Assembly (NCBI GenBank): GCA_028279345.1
Contig: JANQNY010000031.1
Location: 124,001 to 188,000, forward strand
Source of the DNA: Geminicoccaceae bacterium
GTDB taxonomy: Bacteria; Pseudomonadota; Alphaproteobacteria; Geminicoccales; Geminicoccaceae
Reading direction: 5' to 3'
Length of the DNA stretch: 64,000 nt
The translations under genes were made by a program, and so were the position numbers. A model generated the notes under the pieces. That model was given only the letters and a program-made list of their open reading frames with translations, ran no database searches and was not told where the DNA came from. Shown in pieces: positions 55,898-64,000 of this stretch (its first letter is position 1; each line of letters starts with the position of its first letter).

Positions 55898-56989
55898 TCA
55901 AATGACTGCGACTTGGGCCTGGATGCCGCGCAGTTTCATGCCGGGCGCGCCTTCATTCCAGAACGCGAATGCGGCGGCGCCGAGGCGCGGCTCGAGGCCC
56001 GCCTGCTCGATCGCACCAAGGCCGTGCTCCAGCCCAACGACGAAGCGGTCCTTGCCGTAGATCGGGTAGCGCGCCCGGTCCTCCTGCGGCGTGAAGTTGA
56101 CCGTGATGACGTTGGCGCCCGCGTCGAGTGCGCGCGCCTGCCCGCCCGCGGATCGTGTTTCGAGCGCGCTGACCGAGGGGATGAGTGCGTTGGGGTTGGC
56201 GAGCCGCATCAGCGCGATCACGTTGAGCGTCGTCTCGACATCGCCAGCCGGCGCGTCGGCGAGCGGCGTACCGGGTGCCGGCACGAAGGGGGAGGCGCTG
56301 GTCATCGCGGCACCTACGCTGCGGGCGAAGCGGATGTCTTCGACGAGGGAGGCCGCGCTCTGGCCCGGCAGGCCAACGATGGTGCCGACCCCCGTGCGGT
56401 AGCCCAAGGCGATGAGATTGCGCAGAACCGACAGCCGTCGCTCGATAGGCGCTCCGACCATCCGCAGATGCAGCGCGGGGTCGCTCGTCTCGTGCTTCAG
56501 GATGTAGCTGTCGGCACCAGCGTCGCGCAACGCGGCTAGCTCCTGCTCGGTCTTGTCGCCTAGGCCGAGCATGATCTCGACGTCGCCGCGGAACAGGGAA
56601 CGCGCCCTGGGAATGAGCCGGGTCATCAGAGGCGTCGTCGCGGCAATCTCGCCGCCCTGAAAGAACACTACGCCCAGCCCAGCCTCGCGCACGGCTTCGA
56701 CCGAGGCGAGGATATCGTCCTCCCGCCTGAAGAAGCGCTTGCCGCCAGCCTCCACGCGCATGGGGCAGTACGCGCAGGACTTCACGCAGGCGCTCGCGAT
56801 TTCGATGACGCCACGGACGATGGCGGTTCTACCGAAGCGAGCATCGCGCACAGCGCGCGCCGCTGCGAAGAGGTGCGCTTGTCTCTCGCCAGACGCCGTC
56901 AGGAGCCGGCGTAGCGCATCCGGCTCCGCGCTGCGCATGCGCTCCAGCAGGCGGTCCATGACCTGGTCCGCGCAGACCTCACCCACCAT
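55898..56989 (-). CDS. HydE/BioB-like radical SAM enzyme
   Basis: Radical SAM protein of about 363 residues. The cluster motif is CVKSCAYCPMR, followed by VVFFQGGE, ADSYILKHETSDPALHLRMVG and GTIVGLPGQSAASLVEDIRFARS, then PFVPAPGTPL, the pattern of HydE- and PylB-like members of the biotin-synthase branch. No hydrogenase or biotin genes are near. The downstream neighbour is a decayed isoaspartyl peptidase, then a class V aminotransferase. ATG at 56989 was chosen over TTG at 57010. Substrate unknown. Confidence 0.82.
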   Translation of the reverse strand: MVGEVCADQVMDRLLERMRSAEPDALRRLLTASGERQAHLFAAARAVRDARFGRTAIVRGVIEIASACVKSCAYCPMRVEAGGKRFFRREDDILASVEAVREAGLGVVFFQGGEIAATTPLMTRLIPRARSLFRGDVEIMLGLGDKTEQELAALRDAGADSYILKHETSDPALHLRMVGAPIERRLSVLRNLIALGYRTGVGTIVGLPGQSAASLVEDIRFARSVGAAMTSASPFVPAPGTPLADAPAGDVETTLNVIALMRLANPNALIPSVSALETRSAGGQARALDAGANVITVNFTPQEDRARYPIYGKDRFVVGLEHGLGAIEQAGLEPRLGAAAFAFWNEGAPGMKLRGIQAQVAVI

Positions 56990-57159
56990 CAAATCACCCG
57001 GTTGCGACAATGATCAATGCGCCTCGGCTCGCCGGCACAGTGGCCGAGAAAGTTGGCCAGCTCAACAGAGGCGACGCCACACCCGGCGTCGCCGGGGCCC
57101 TGGCGCTCGCGATTTTGAGACCTTCCGGCGCGCGCTACCGCCCGTCGCTTGCTTTGAGT

Positions 57160-57935
57160 GGCTCACGGTCTGCCGGCGGGTTGCGCAAGAGCGCGCAGCC
57201 AATCCCAATTGAACCGAGCTGGGTTTGCTGGAGACTCCAGCCCTCGAGAGGGGCGCGCCGGCCCTCGATGTCGTCCAGCGGGCCGTCCAGTTTCTCGAGA
57301 ACGATCCCCTGTTCAACGCCGGACGAGGCGGGGCATTCGCCAGCGTCGGTACCATCGAGCGTGATGCCGCCCTGATGCGCGGCGCAGATGGCGCCGTCGC
57401 AGCCGTGCGTGGATTGCGCAACCCGATCCGCGCCGTCCGAGCGGTGATTGAGCGTTCCCCCCAACACGCTGCTTGCCGGTGGGGGCGCCGAGCGCTTCGC
57501 TGCCGAAGCGGATCTTGTCTTCGAGGCACCGACGTACTTTCAGACGGAACGCCGCCGCGCCGCTCTCGACCTTATACGCGCCGGCGCGACCGCGACTGAA
57601 CAACGCATCCACGGCACCGTCGGGGCGGTTGCGATCGTCACCGAGGGCAGCCTTGCTGCCGCCACGTCGACCGGTGACCGTAACAACAAACTACCTGGTC
57701 GAGCTGGCGACACGCCAATTCCAGGCGCCGGCACCTTCGCCAACGACAGGCTTTGCGCCGTGTCGGCCACAGGGGTTCGGCGAACACTTCATCCGAACCG
57801 TAGCCGCGCATCGCGTTGCTAAGGCGATCGAGTTTGGCGGCCGACCGCTGCGCGCGGCCGTTGCGGAGGCCCTGGCAGCCGTGGTCGAAAGCGGCGACAC
57901 CGGCGGGGTCACGCGGCACCAATTCGGCGGTAGGC
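57160..57935 (+). pseudogene. Frameshifted isoaspartyl peptidase / plant-type asparaginase
   Basis: Broken Ntn-hydrolase gene readable in three consecutive frames. ALDVVQRAVQFLENDPLFNAGRGGAFASVGTIERDAALM lies near 57250-57390. It is followed in the next frame by [57 protein letters not shown] near 57605-57775, which contains the Thr nucleophile of HGTVGAV. The third frame gives [43 protein letters not shown] near 57780-57905. The N-terminal GG-G segment is not recognisable. Two frameshifts and a lost start mean it cannot make a working enzyme. Its 3' end overlaps the aminotransferase gene. Confidence 0.85.
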
Positions 57936-59144
57936 GTCGAGAGCGCAGCGGGTGGCGCCCAGCACCGTCTCGACGTCACTCGTTTGATTGAAGCCATGGA
58001 GGCCAAATCGGATTAGGCCGCGGCGGATCGAGAACCGCACGCCTGTCTGCTGCAGCGTCTGTGCCACCGCATTGAGCGCCGCGTCGTCGGAGGCGTAGGC
58101 GCCGCCGGCACCACGCCGGCCGACGGTGACCATGTGCGTCCGCAAGGCCCGATCCCGCGGCTCGTTGACCGGGAGGCCGAGCGCAGCGATTCCTTCCCGC
58201 AGCGCATCCGCGAACTCGACTGCACGCGCCTCGATCCGCGCAATGCCGACCGCTCCTAGCTGGGCAAGCGCGATGTCGGCGGCGGCGACGCCCGGCCAGT
58301 TGTAGTTGCCGATCTCGAACCGTTCGCCCGTGGGCGCGAAGACGCAATCGTGATGCTCGATCTCGGATTCGTGGCCATCGCCACGAGCGACGCTGTAGCG
58401 CGACACGTAGACGGGCTCGAGCCGATCGAGCCAGGCATCGCGGACGTAAAGGAACCCCAGCCCCGCGGCGCCAAGGAGGTTCTTGGTCGTGGAGGTCGCC
58501 AGTGCGTCGATGAACTCCTCCTCTACGTCGTGGTCGATAACTCCGCAGCTCTGCACCGCATCGACGAGGAAGAGCGCCCCGTGGCGCCGGGCGGCGCCGC
58601 CGAGCCGCCGCAGGTCGGCGCGAAAGCCGGGTGTGAAGGTCACCGACGAAGCTGTGACGATGCGTGTCCGGCCGTCGATGGCGGCCGCCATAGCGTCGGT
58701 GTCGATCTCGAGGCCGCGCGGCGCCACGTCTCGCACCTCGACGCCCAGCCGGGCTAAACGCAACCAGAGGTAGACATTGTTGGGATGCTCGAGCTCGAGA
58801 CAGACGACGACGTTGTCGCCGCTGGCCGGGGCGACCGCGCAGGCAACCGCGTTGAGCCCTTCGGACACGTTCTTGACGACGGCGACCTCGTGGGCCTTTG
58901 CACCGATCAGTCGGGCGAAGCGAGCGCGCGTTCGCCGGAGGACCGGGAAGGCGTCCTCCTTGGCGAAGTCGCCCCCGCAGACCTGCTCGTTGACCCGATT
59001 GGCCGCGTCGCAGGAGGTGCGCGACATGACCCCGATCGAACAGGTATTCAGGTAGGTCCACCGTTCGAAGACCGGGAAGTCCGCGCGAAACCGTGCGAAC
59101 GGCTCGTCCGCCGGCGCGGCAGGGTTGTCGTCGCGATCGTCCAT
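57909..59144 (-). CDS. Class V (NifS/IscS-fold) PLP-dependent aminotransferase
   Basis: PLP enzyme of 411 residues. YLNTCSIGVMSRT is the opening, FLVDAVQSCGVIDHDVEE the Asp-containing cofactor block, and DALATSTTKNLLGAAGLGFLYV contains the Schiff-base Lys. NYNWPGVAAADIAL and GVRFSIRRGLIRFGLHGFNQTSDVE follow. It lacks the Cys loop motif of NifS/IscS desulfurases, so an aminotransferase or lyase role is more likely. It is divergent from a GntR regulator with an operator-like sequence between them. ATG 59153 is an alternative start. Confidence 0.85.
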   Translation of the reverse strand: MDDRDDNPAAPADEPFARFRADFPVFERWTYLNTCSIGVMSRTSCDAANRVNEQVCGGDFAKEDAFPVLRRTRARFARLIGAKAHEVAVVKNVSEGLNAVACAVAPASGDNVVVCLELEHPNNVYLWLRLARLGVEVRDVAPRGLEIDTDAMAAAIDGRTRIVTASSVTFTPGFRADLRRLGGAARRHGALFLVDAVQSCGVIDHDVEEEFIDALATSTTKNLLGAAGLGFLYVRDAWLDRLEPVYVSRYSVARGDGHESEIEHHDCVFAPTGERFEIGNYNWPGVAAADIALAQLGAVGIARIEARAVEFADALREGIAALGLPVNEPRDRALRTHMVTVGRRGAGGAYASDDAALNAVAQTLQQTGVRFSIRRGLIRFGLHGFNQTSDVETVLGATRCALDAYRRIGAA

Positions 59145-59222
59145 GACCGTCATCCAGAGGTTCTGGCGATAGGCTTGCGTCCTCTCCCGACGGATACCAG
59201 TGCGCTTTGATCCTGTTGACAA

Positions 59223-59242
59223 CCGGCATACCGGTATACCAG
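59223..59242. promoter_or_regulatory. Overlapping GntR-type operator, aminotransferase/GntR intergenic region
   Basis: Two near-palindromic 12-mers share a CCGG: CCGGCATACCGG (59223-59234) and CCGGTATACCAG (59231-59242). GGTATACC cores resemble known FCD-GntR operators. The site lies 10 bases before the gntR start and about 80 bases before the divergent aminotransferase, placed to control both. Confidence 0.55.
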
Positions 59243-59251
59243 TCAATCTGG

Positions 59252-59947
59252 ATGATCGAGAACATCGAACTCGAGCGCGACCGGGCCTATCGCGAGCTCC
59301 GGTGCCTCATCCTAGCAGGGCAGTTTCGTTACGACGAAGCCCTCTCGGAACGGGCACTCGGCGGCCTCTTCGGCGTCGGCCGAACGCCGATGCGCGAGGC
59401 GGTGCGGCGCCTCGTCAACGATGGGCTGCTTACCTCGATGCCGGCCCGCGGGGTCTTCGTAAGGCGTCTCGATGGTCGCGAACTCGCCGAGCTGTACGAG
59501 GTGCGCATCGCACTCGAAGGAACGGCTGCGCGGCTCGCAACGCGTCGTGCGACCGCAGACGACATCGCCGTCATGCGGCGCACCGTCGATCTTCTCGATG
59601 CTCAAGACGCCCTTCAGGAGATTCAGGACACTGGCTGGGAGTTGCATCGTCAGATCTTCGCGGCGGCGGGCAATCTCCAACTCTCGCAGATCTACGAGGC
59701 CATCATCAATCGCGTCATCGTCGCCATGCGGATGACGCTGCGCCACGACGCGACACGGGTGAGGCGGACTGTCGACGAGCATCGCGCCATCTTCAGAGCC
59801 ATCACCGAGCGCGAGCCGGACGAGGCGGAACGCCGCATGCGGGAACATCTGGAGGGCGCGCTGCAGAGCCGGCTGCGCATCAGCGGCGAGATCTTCGGGG
59901 AAGTCGCGCCGCACGATCGAGACACTCAACTGGGAGAGGGACCATGA
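59252..59947 (+). CDS. GntR/FCD-family transcriptional regulator
   Basis: Regulator of 231 residues. N-terminal winged HTH (YRELRCLILAGQF, LSERALGGLFGVGRTPMREAVRRLVNDGLLTSMPARGVFVRRL) is followed by a helical FCD ligand domain with ELYEVRIALEGTAARLA, ELHRQIFAAAGN and DEHRAIFRAITERE, where the Asp and three His of the metal/acid-binding pocket lie. FCD ligands are usually organic acids. ATG at 59252 was taken as start. Its stop overlaps aapJ by ATGA, so it probably regulates the amino-acid transporter, the aminotransferase and itself. Confidence 0.9.
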   Translation: MIENIELERDRAYRELRCLILAGQFRYDEALSERALGGLFGVGRTPMREAVRRLVNDGLLTSMPARGVFVRRLDGRELAELYEVRIALEGTAARLATRRATADDIAVMRRTVDLLDAQDALQEIQDTGWELHRQIFAAAGNLQLSQIYEAIINRVIVAMRMTLRHDATRVRRTVDEHRAIFRAITEREPDEAERRMREHLEGALQSRLRISGEIFGEVAPHDRDTQLGEGP

Positions 59948-60972
59948 TCGGACGACTGCTCTTGGGCGTCGCCGCCGCCACCGTGGCAGGCGGCCTGTCG
60001 CCGCCAGCCGCACATGCCGGCCCTTCGCTCGACGCCATTCGGGAGCGTGGCACACTGATCTGCGGGGCCAACGGCAGCCGCGCCGGCTTCTCGCTCGTCA
60101 ACAGCGAGGGCCGCTGGGAAGGCATGGACACAGATGTCTGCCGCGCGGTGGCCACCGCCATCCTGGGTGACGCAGAGAAGGTCGAGTTCGTCAAGGTCAC
60201 GAGCCAGACGCGCTTTCCAGCGCTGCAGACCGGTGAAGTCGACATGCTCGCCGCCAACGTAACCTGGACTCTCACGCGCGACGCCAAGCTGGGTGTCGAT
60301 TTCGTGGCACCAGTCTTCTATGACGGCCAAGGCTTCATGTTGCCCCGCGCCCTCGGCGTGAACAGCGTCGACGAGCTCGACGGGGCCACGGTCTGCGTGC
60401 TTCCCGGCTCGACCTCCGAAAAGGTGGTCAACGACGTTTTCCGGGCGCGCGGGATGACCTACACGCCGGTCGTCATCGAGGATCAGAAGGAACTCAACAA
60501 CGCCTTCTTCGCCGGCCGCTGCGACGCCCAGATCCAATCGACGTCGGGGCTCAGCGCTTCGCGGGCGACGGTTGCGGCGAACCCGGAGGACTACGTCATC
60601 CTCGGCGAGGTCTTCGGGAAGGACCCGATGGGTCCCGTGGTCCGCGAGGACGACGCCGATCTGCGCGACATCGTCGGCTGGAGCGTCTACGCGCTGCAGC
60701 AGGCGGAGGAATTCGGCATCACCTCGGCCAATGTCGAGGAGATGGCGCAGTCCGAGGACCCGGAGATCCTGACGTTCCTGGGTGCGACCGGCGATCTCGG
60801 CGAGGCGCTGGGTCTGAGCCCTGACTGGGCCTCGACGATGATCCAGACCGTCGGAAATTATGGCGAGATCTACGCGCGCTCGTTCGGCGAGCAATCGCCA
60901 TTGCAGCTGGAGCGCGGGCTCAACGCCTTGTGGACGGACGGGGGCCTGCACTACCCGCCGCCATTCAAATAG
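59944..60972 (+). CDS. aapJ: AapJ-like amino-acid ABC transporter binding protein
   Basis: Periplasmic binding protein of 342 residues. A signal peptide ends near AHA (residue 25), followed by LDAIRERGTLICGANG, GFSLVNSEGRWEGMDTDVCRAVATAILGDAEKVEFVKVTSQTRFPALQTGEVDMLAANVTWTLTRDAKLGVDF and CVLPGSTSEK, the AapJ/BztA pattern for broad L-amino-acid uptake. ATG at 59944 overlaps the gntR stop. Confidence 0.93.
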   Translation: MIGRLLLGVAAATVAGGLSPPAAHAGPSLDAIRERGTLICGANGSRAGFSLVNSEGRWEGMDTDVCRAVATAILGDAEKVEFVKVTSQTRFPALQTGEVDMLAANVTWTLTRDAKLGVDFVAPVFYDGQGFMLPRALGVNSVDELDGATVCVLPGSTSEKVVNDVFRARGMTYTPVVIEDQKELNNAFFAGRCDAQIQSTSGLSASRATVAANPEDYVILGEVFGKDPMGPVVREDDADLRDIVGWSVYALQQAEEFGITSANVEEMAQSEDPEILTFLGATGDLGEALGLSPDWASTMIQTVGNYGEIYARSFGEQSPLQLERGLNALWTDGGLHYPPPFK

Positions 60973-61041
60973 GCCGGCAAGCGGTTCCGCCCCGGGCGCG
61001 GGCACGCGCTCGGGGGCACCTGCCGCCTGGAGCGAAGCGGG

Positions 61042-62181
61042 ATGCTCTACAACAAGGCTTGGCGGGCCATCGCCTACCAGCTTCTTGCGATGACACTGGT
61101 GATCGGGACTGGCGTCTACGTTGTCTTGAACCTTCAGGACGCACTCGCTGCGCGCAACATCGCGACTGGCTTCGGTTTCCTGCTGCAGCCTGCGGGCTTC
61201 GCCATCGGCGAGACCCTGCTACCCTTCAATTCGACCGACGCCTTTTGGCGCGCCTACGCCGTCGGCATCACCAACACCCTGTTCGTGAGCGCACTCGCGA
61301 TCGTCGGTGCCACGGTCGTGGGCGTGGCGGTCGCGTTCATGCGCCTCTCGCGGAACCCGCTACTGTCGGGCGTCGGCCGCGCCTATGTCGAGGGCTTCCG
61401 CAACACGCCACAGCTCGTCCAGGTGATCTTCTGGTACGCGCTCGTCACCCGGCTGCCGCATCCGCGCAACCCGTTCGTCCCGGTCGAAGGGGTGCTCGTC
61501 TCGAACCGCGGCCTCTATCTTCCAGCGCCCGCCGAACAGGGTGCCTGGTTCTGGGCGCTGATAGCCGCCTGCCTGGGCCTCCTGCTCGCCCTTGCCTACC
61601 TTCGACACGGCGAACGCCGGCGCCACGAAACGGGACGGGTCCGGCGACTTTGGCCCGGCATGGTACTGCTCGTGCTCGTCCCGCCGCTCTTGGCGTGGTG
61701 GCTTGTGGGTGCGCCCACCGCTTGGGTACGGCCCGAGCTCCAGGGGTTTCGGGTCGTGGGCGGCTTCGTCTTCTCCCCGGAGTTCATCGCGCTGTTCTTG
61801 GGCCTATCGCTCTACATCGCCGCATTCATCGCCGAGATCGTCCGCGCCGGGCTCAACGCGGTCTCGCAAGGGCAACGCGAAGCCGCTCGTGCGCTGGGCC
61901 TCAAGGCCTGGCAGATCCAGCGTCTCGTCGTCGTGCCGCAGGCGTTGCGCGTCATCGTGCCACCGGCGACGGCGCAGTATGTGAGCCTTGTAAAGAACAG
62001 TTCGCTCGGCGTCGCGATTGGGTATCCGGAGCTCTTCAACGTCAACAACACGATTCTCACCCTGAGCGGCCACGTGCTCGAAGCGATCGCCATCATGATG
62101 GCCGTCTACCTGTCGATCAGCCTCGCCGTAAGCGCGATGATGAACGCCTACAACCGTTCCGTTCAGGTGCAGGAACGCTAG
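61042..62181 (+). CDS. aapQ: AapQ-like amino-acid ABC transporter permease
   Basis: Permease of 379 residues with about eight helices. RAYAVGITNTLFVSALAIVGATVVGVAVAFMRLS, GFRNTPQLVQVIFWY, the large periplasmic loop, and EIVRAGLNAVSQGQREAARALGLKAWQIQRLVVVPQALRVIVPPATAQYVSLVKNSSLGVAIGYPEL, which includes the EAA motif, match AapQ/BztB. It follows aapJ by 69 nt and precedes aapM by 3 nt. Confidence 0.93.
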   Translation: MLYNKAWRAIAYQLLAMTLVIGTGVYVVLNLQDALAARNIATGFGFLLQPAGFAIGETLLPFNSTDAFWRAYAVGITNTLFVSALAIVGATVVGVAVAFMRLSRNPLLSGVGRAYVEGFRNTPQLVQVIFWYALVTRLPHPRNPFVPVEGVLVSNRGLYLPAPAEQGAWFWALIAACLGLLLALAYLRHGERRRHETGRVRRLWPGMVLLVLVPPLLAWWLVGAPTAWVRPELQGFRVVGGFVFSPEFIALFLGLSLYIAAFIAEIVRAGLNAVSQGQREAARALGLKAWQIQRLVVVPQALRVIVPPATAQYVSLVKNSSLGVAIGYPELFNVNNTILTLSGHVLEAIAIMMAVYLSISLAVSAMMNAYNRSVQVQER

Positions 62182-62184
62182 GCC

Positions 62185-63267
62185 GTGGCAGAGGCGAGCT
62201 TGCGGATGGCCCCAAGGCCGCCCGGCGCGGTGTCGGCGTTGCGCGAGCGCTTGTTCGGCTCGCGCCGGCAAGGGCTCTTGACGGTCGTCGCGGGCTTCGC
62301 CCTGGCCTGGGTGGCCTGGCAGCTTGTTCGTTGGGCCGTCCTCGACGCCGTGGGCCCGGGCGGCACTTCACAAGCCTGCGCGGCAGCAAGCGGCGCTTGC
62401 TGGGCGATCGTCGGGGAGAAGTGGCGGTTAATTCTGTTCGGGACCTATCCACTCGAAGAGCAGTGGCGAGCGATGCTGGCTTCGGGACTGATGTTGGCGG
62501 GCGCCGCGTTGAGCGGCATCCCCCGGCTTTGGTCGGCGCGGCTCGCTGCCTTTTGGGCCGTGTTGTTGGGGCTCGTCCTCGTCCTGATGGCAGGCGGCGT
62601 CGCCGGCCTGCCCGAGGTCGGCACCAACGCGTGGGGCGGTCTGCCGCTGACCCTCATCCTCTTCTGTTGTACCGTCACGACGGGACTACCCCTGGCCATC
62701 TTGCTCGCGCTCGGCCGCCGCAGCGACATGCCCGTGGTCCGCGCCATCTGCGTGACGCTCATCGAGGTCATCCGCGGCGTGCCGTTGATCGCGGTGCTGT
62801 TCATGGCCTCATTGATCATCCCGTTGTTCCTGCCGACCGACCTGACCGTCGACAAGCTGCTCCGCGCCCAGATCGGCATGACGCTGTTCTTCGGCGCCTA
62901 CGCTGCGGAGGTCGTTCGCGGCGGCCTGCAGGCGATCGGGACAGGCCAATACGACGCTGCGGACGCGCTCGGCCTCGGCTACTGGAGCAAGATGCGCCTA
63001 GTGGTACTGCCGCAGGCACTCACCCACGTCCTGCCGGCGCTGATGAACGACATTCTCCGCGCCTTCAAGAACACGACATTCGTCAGCATTGTGGGCCTCT
63101 TCGACATCCTCGGGGCGACGAAGACGGCGATTGCCGATCCCAATTGGATCAAGTACGCGCCCGAGGCATACATCTTCATCCTTGTCGTATTTCTCTTGTT
63201 CTGCACGGCGATGTCGGCCTACGGCCAATGGCTGGAGCGGCGTCTCGAACATGCGGACAAGCTCTGA
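62185..63267 (+). CDS. aapM: AapM-like amino-acid ABC transporter permease
   Basis: Permease of 360 residues with about eight helices. GGLPLTLILFCCTVTTGLPLAILLALGRRSDMPVVRAICVTLIEVIRGVPLIAVLFMAS and EVVRGGLQAIGTGQYDAADALGLGYWSKMRLVVLPQALTHVLPALMNDILRAFKNTTFVSIVGLFDIL carry the EAA loop. GTG start at 62185. The expected aapP ATPase gene does not follow; a recombinase scar lies there instead. Confidence 0.93.
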   Translation: MAEASLRMAPRPPGAVSALRERLFGSRRQGLLTVVAGFALAWVAWQLVRWAVLDAVGPGGTSQACAAASGACWAIVGEKWRLILFGTYPLEEQWRAMLASGLMLAGAALSGIPRLWSARLAAFWAVLLGLVLVLMAGGVAGLPEVGTNAWGGLPLTLILFCCTVTTGLPLAILLALGRRSDMPVVRAICVTLIEVIRGVPLIAVLFMASLIIPLFLPTDLTVDKLLRAQIGMTLFFGAYAAEVVRGGLQAIGTGQYDAADALGLGYWSKMRLVVLPQALTHVLPALMNDILRAFKNTTFVSIVGLFDILGATKTAIADPNWIKYAPEAYIFILVVFLLFCTAMSAYGQWLERRLEHADKL

Positions 63268-63279
63268 CGCGGATGGCTG

Positions 63280-63420
63280 AGCGCTGATCCTGGCTACACG
63301 CGGGTGCCCACTCAGGTCGAGAAACTTGAGGACCAGGCCGACGCCCTGACCACTGCCGGTGCTGAGTGCATCTTTGCCGATCGTATCGCCGGCACGCTCG
63401 GGCGCCGCCCGCGGCGCGCG
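63280..63420 (+). pseudogene. Tn3-type serine resolvase remnant
   Basis: About 45 residues resemble the N-terminus of serine recombinases: GYTRVPTQVEKLEDQADALTTAGAECIFADRIAGTLGRRP aligns with the GYxRVSTxxQ...L..Q.DAL..AGCERIF.D..SG...RP pattern. The catalytic Ser of RVST is Pro here, and homology stops after GRRP. No other transposon part is seen. It lies directly after aapM. Confidence 0.75.
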
Positions 63421-63475
63421 GACTCCCCCCGAGTGAACGCGCAGTGTCGACGGCATCCGGGGGTGCGGGGCGCGC

Positions 63476-64000
63476 TCAATCCGGCGGGTGGTGTACGAGT
63501 TCCGACGCGAAAGCGTTGAAGGCGACCAGTGTCGGCCGCGGACTCGTCCTCAGAATAGCGGCAGCCGCGGGACATAGCGGACCGAAGCGTTTGGGCTCGA
63601 GCCCCAGTTGCGTCTCGAGCGTGGCGCGTATGACGCCGCCATGGGCGAAGATCAGGTTCGGCCCGATGCGCGGATCGAGGTGCCGCTCGAGCGCGCCGGC
63701 GGCACGCTCGCAGAACGCGCGCCACGGCTCACCGCCCGCTGGGGTGTAGGCCCCACATCGCCAGGCGGCGTAACGCTTTCCATGGAGCGCCATCAGCGTC
63801 GCGATCTCCGCGCCCTCCCAGACGCCCACGCCGATCTCGCGTAGCCCCGGCTCGAGCGTAATCGGCGCCGAGATCGCTAGAGCCGCGGTCTCGTACGCGC
63901 GGGCTAGGTCGGAGGCGACGACGCGCCTGAACCTGATGCCGGCAAGCTGTGGACGGAGAGCCGCGGCCTGGGCTCGGCCGGCAGCGGAGAGCGGGATGTC
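63476..64000 (-). CDS. Histidine phosphatase family protein (3' part)
   Basis: Partial protein of 174 residues continuing beyond the right edge. DIPLSAAGRAQAAALRPQLAGIRFRRVVASDLARAYETAALA matches the region just after the RHG motif of phosphoglycerate-mutase-like phosphatases. PGLREIGVGVWEGAEI follows, and NLIFAHGGVIRATLETQLGL holds the second catalytic His. The RHG nucleophile is outside the window. Substrate unknown; cobalamin and sugar-phosphate phosphatases share this pattern. Confidence 0.8.
   Translation of the reverse strand, partial: DIPLSAAGRAQAAALRPQLAGIRFRRVVASDLARAYETAALAISAPITLEPGLREIGVGVWEGAEIATLMALHGKRYAAWRCGAYTPAGGEPWRAFCERAAGALERHLDPRIGPNLIFAHGGVIRATLETQLGLEPKRFGPLCPAAAAILRTSPRPTLVAFNAFASELVHHPPD

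Noticed and set aside
57909-59144. Calling the class V aminotransferase NifS
   Set aside because: It lacks the mobile-loop active-site Cys motif of desulfurases and is far from the nif genes with its own GntR-linked context.
60930-63287. 785-codon open frame overlapping aapQ and aapM in another frame
   Set aside because: Arg/Pro-rich composition without motifs; aapQ and aapM explain the DNA fully.

Overview
The window is GC-rich, densely packed DNA with many 4-nt stop/start overlaps. The NifA cysteine signature, the fixABCX-linked nif genes, aapJQM and the gene style point to a free-living or plant-associated alphaproteobacterial diazotroph. The genus cannot be read from the sequence.

Layout. 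(1) 1-936, minus strand: the 5' part of a GrrM/OscB-like radical SAM maturase, directly preceded by an 88-residue precursor ending in W-x-N repeats (a probable three-residue-cyclophane RiPP). (2) 1280-6301, minus: a proton-pumping P-type ATPase and a DUF3141/PHA-synthase-like hydrolase. (3) 6578-8427, plus: nnrS-nnrU. (4) 8726-13520, plus: nifA, then a sigma54/NifA-controlled nifB-fdxN-nifZ-nifT-SIR2-like operon. (5) 21579-13538, minus: iscA-nfu-nifV-nifW-fixABCX-modABC, almost all overlapping or within about 20 nt, behind one sigma54 promoter. (6) 29964-21752, minus: nifHDKENX-DUF269-fdxB behind a sigma54 promoter with a NifA upstream site. (7) 30313-32615, plus: a small-molecule kinase and a divergent enolase, translationally coupled and divergent from nifH.

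(8) 32985-34642: radC and a DMT permease. (9) 34704-41195: a BTAD-TPR regulator convergent with a minus-strand operon of a zincin metalloprotease, a 152-residue two-repeat protein, YcaO and TfuA. This set fits no system I can name. (10) 41464-54797, minus: a degenerate IS256 transposase, then an aryl-polyene-type operon (ligase, ACP, KR, two dehydratases, KS, CLF, LpxL-like acyltransferase, LolA-like protein, MMPL exporter, glycosyltransferase, methyltransferase) with a flavin-halogenase-like enzyme and no aromatic ammonia lyase in view. A divergent PlsC acyltransferase follows. (11) 55898-64000: a HydE/BioB-like radical SAM enzyme, a wrecked isoaspartyl-peptidase gene, a class V aminotransferase divergent from a GntR regulator, aapJQM without aapP, a resolvase scar, and a histidine phosphatase cut by the window edge.

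How it works together. NifA with sigma54 should switch on nifH, nifB and iscA transcription. NifB, NifEN, NifX and NifV build FeMo-co, FixABCX delivers electrons, ModABC imports molybdate, and the ferredoxins serve as carriers. Full-length NifU, NifS and NifQ are not in the window. Flanking accessory DNA carries two or three natural-product-like systems and several gene-decay scars.
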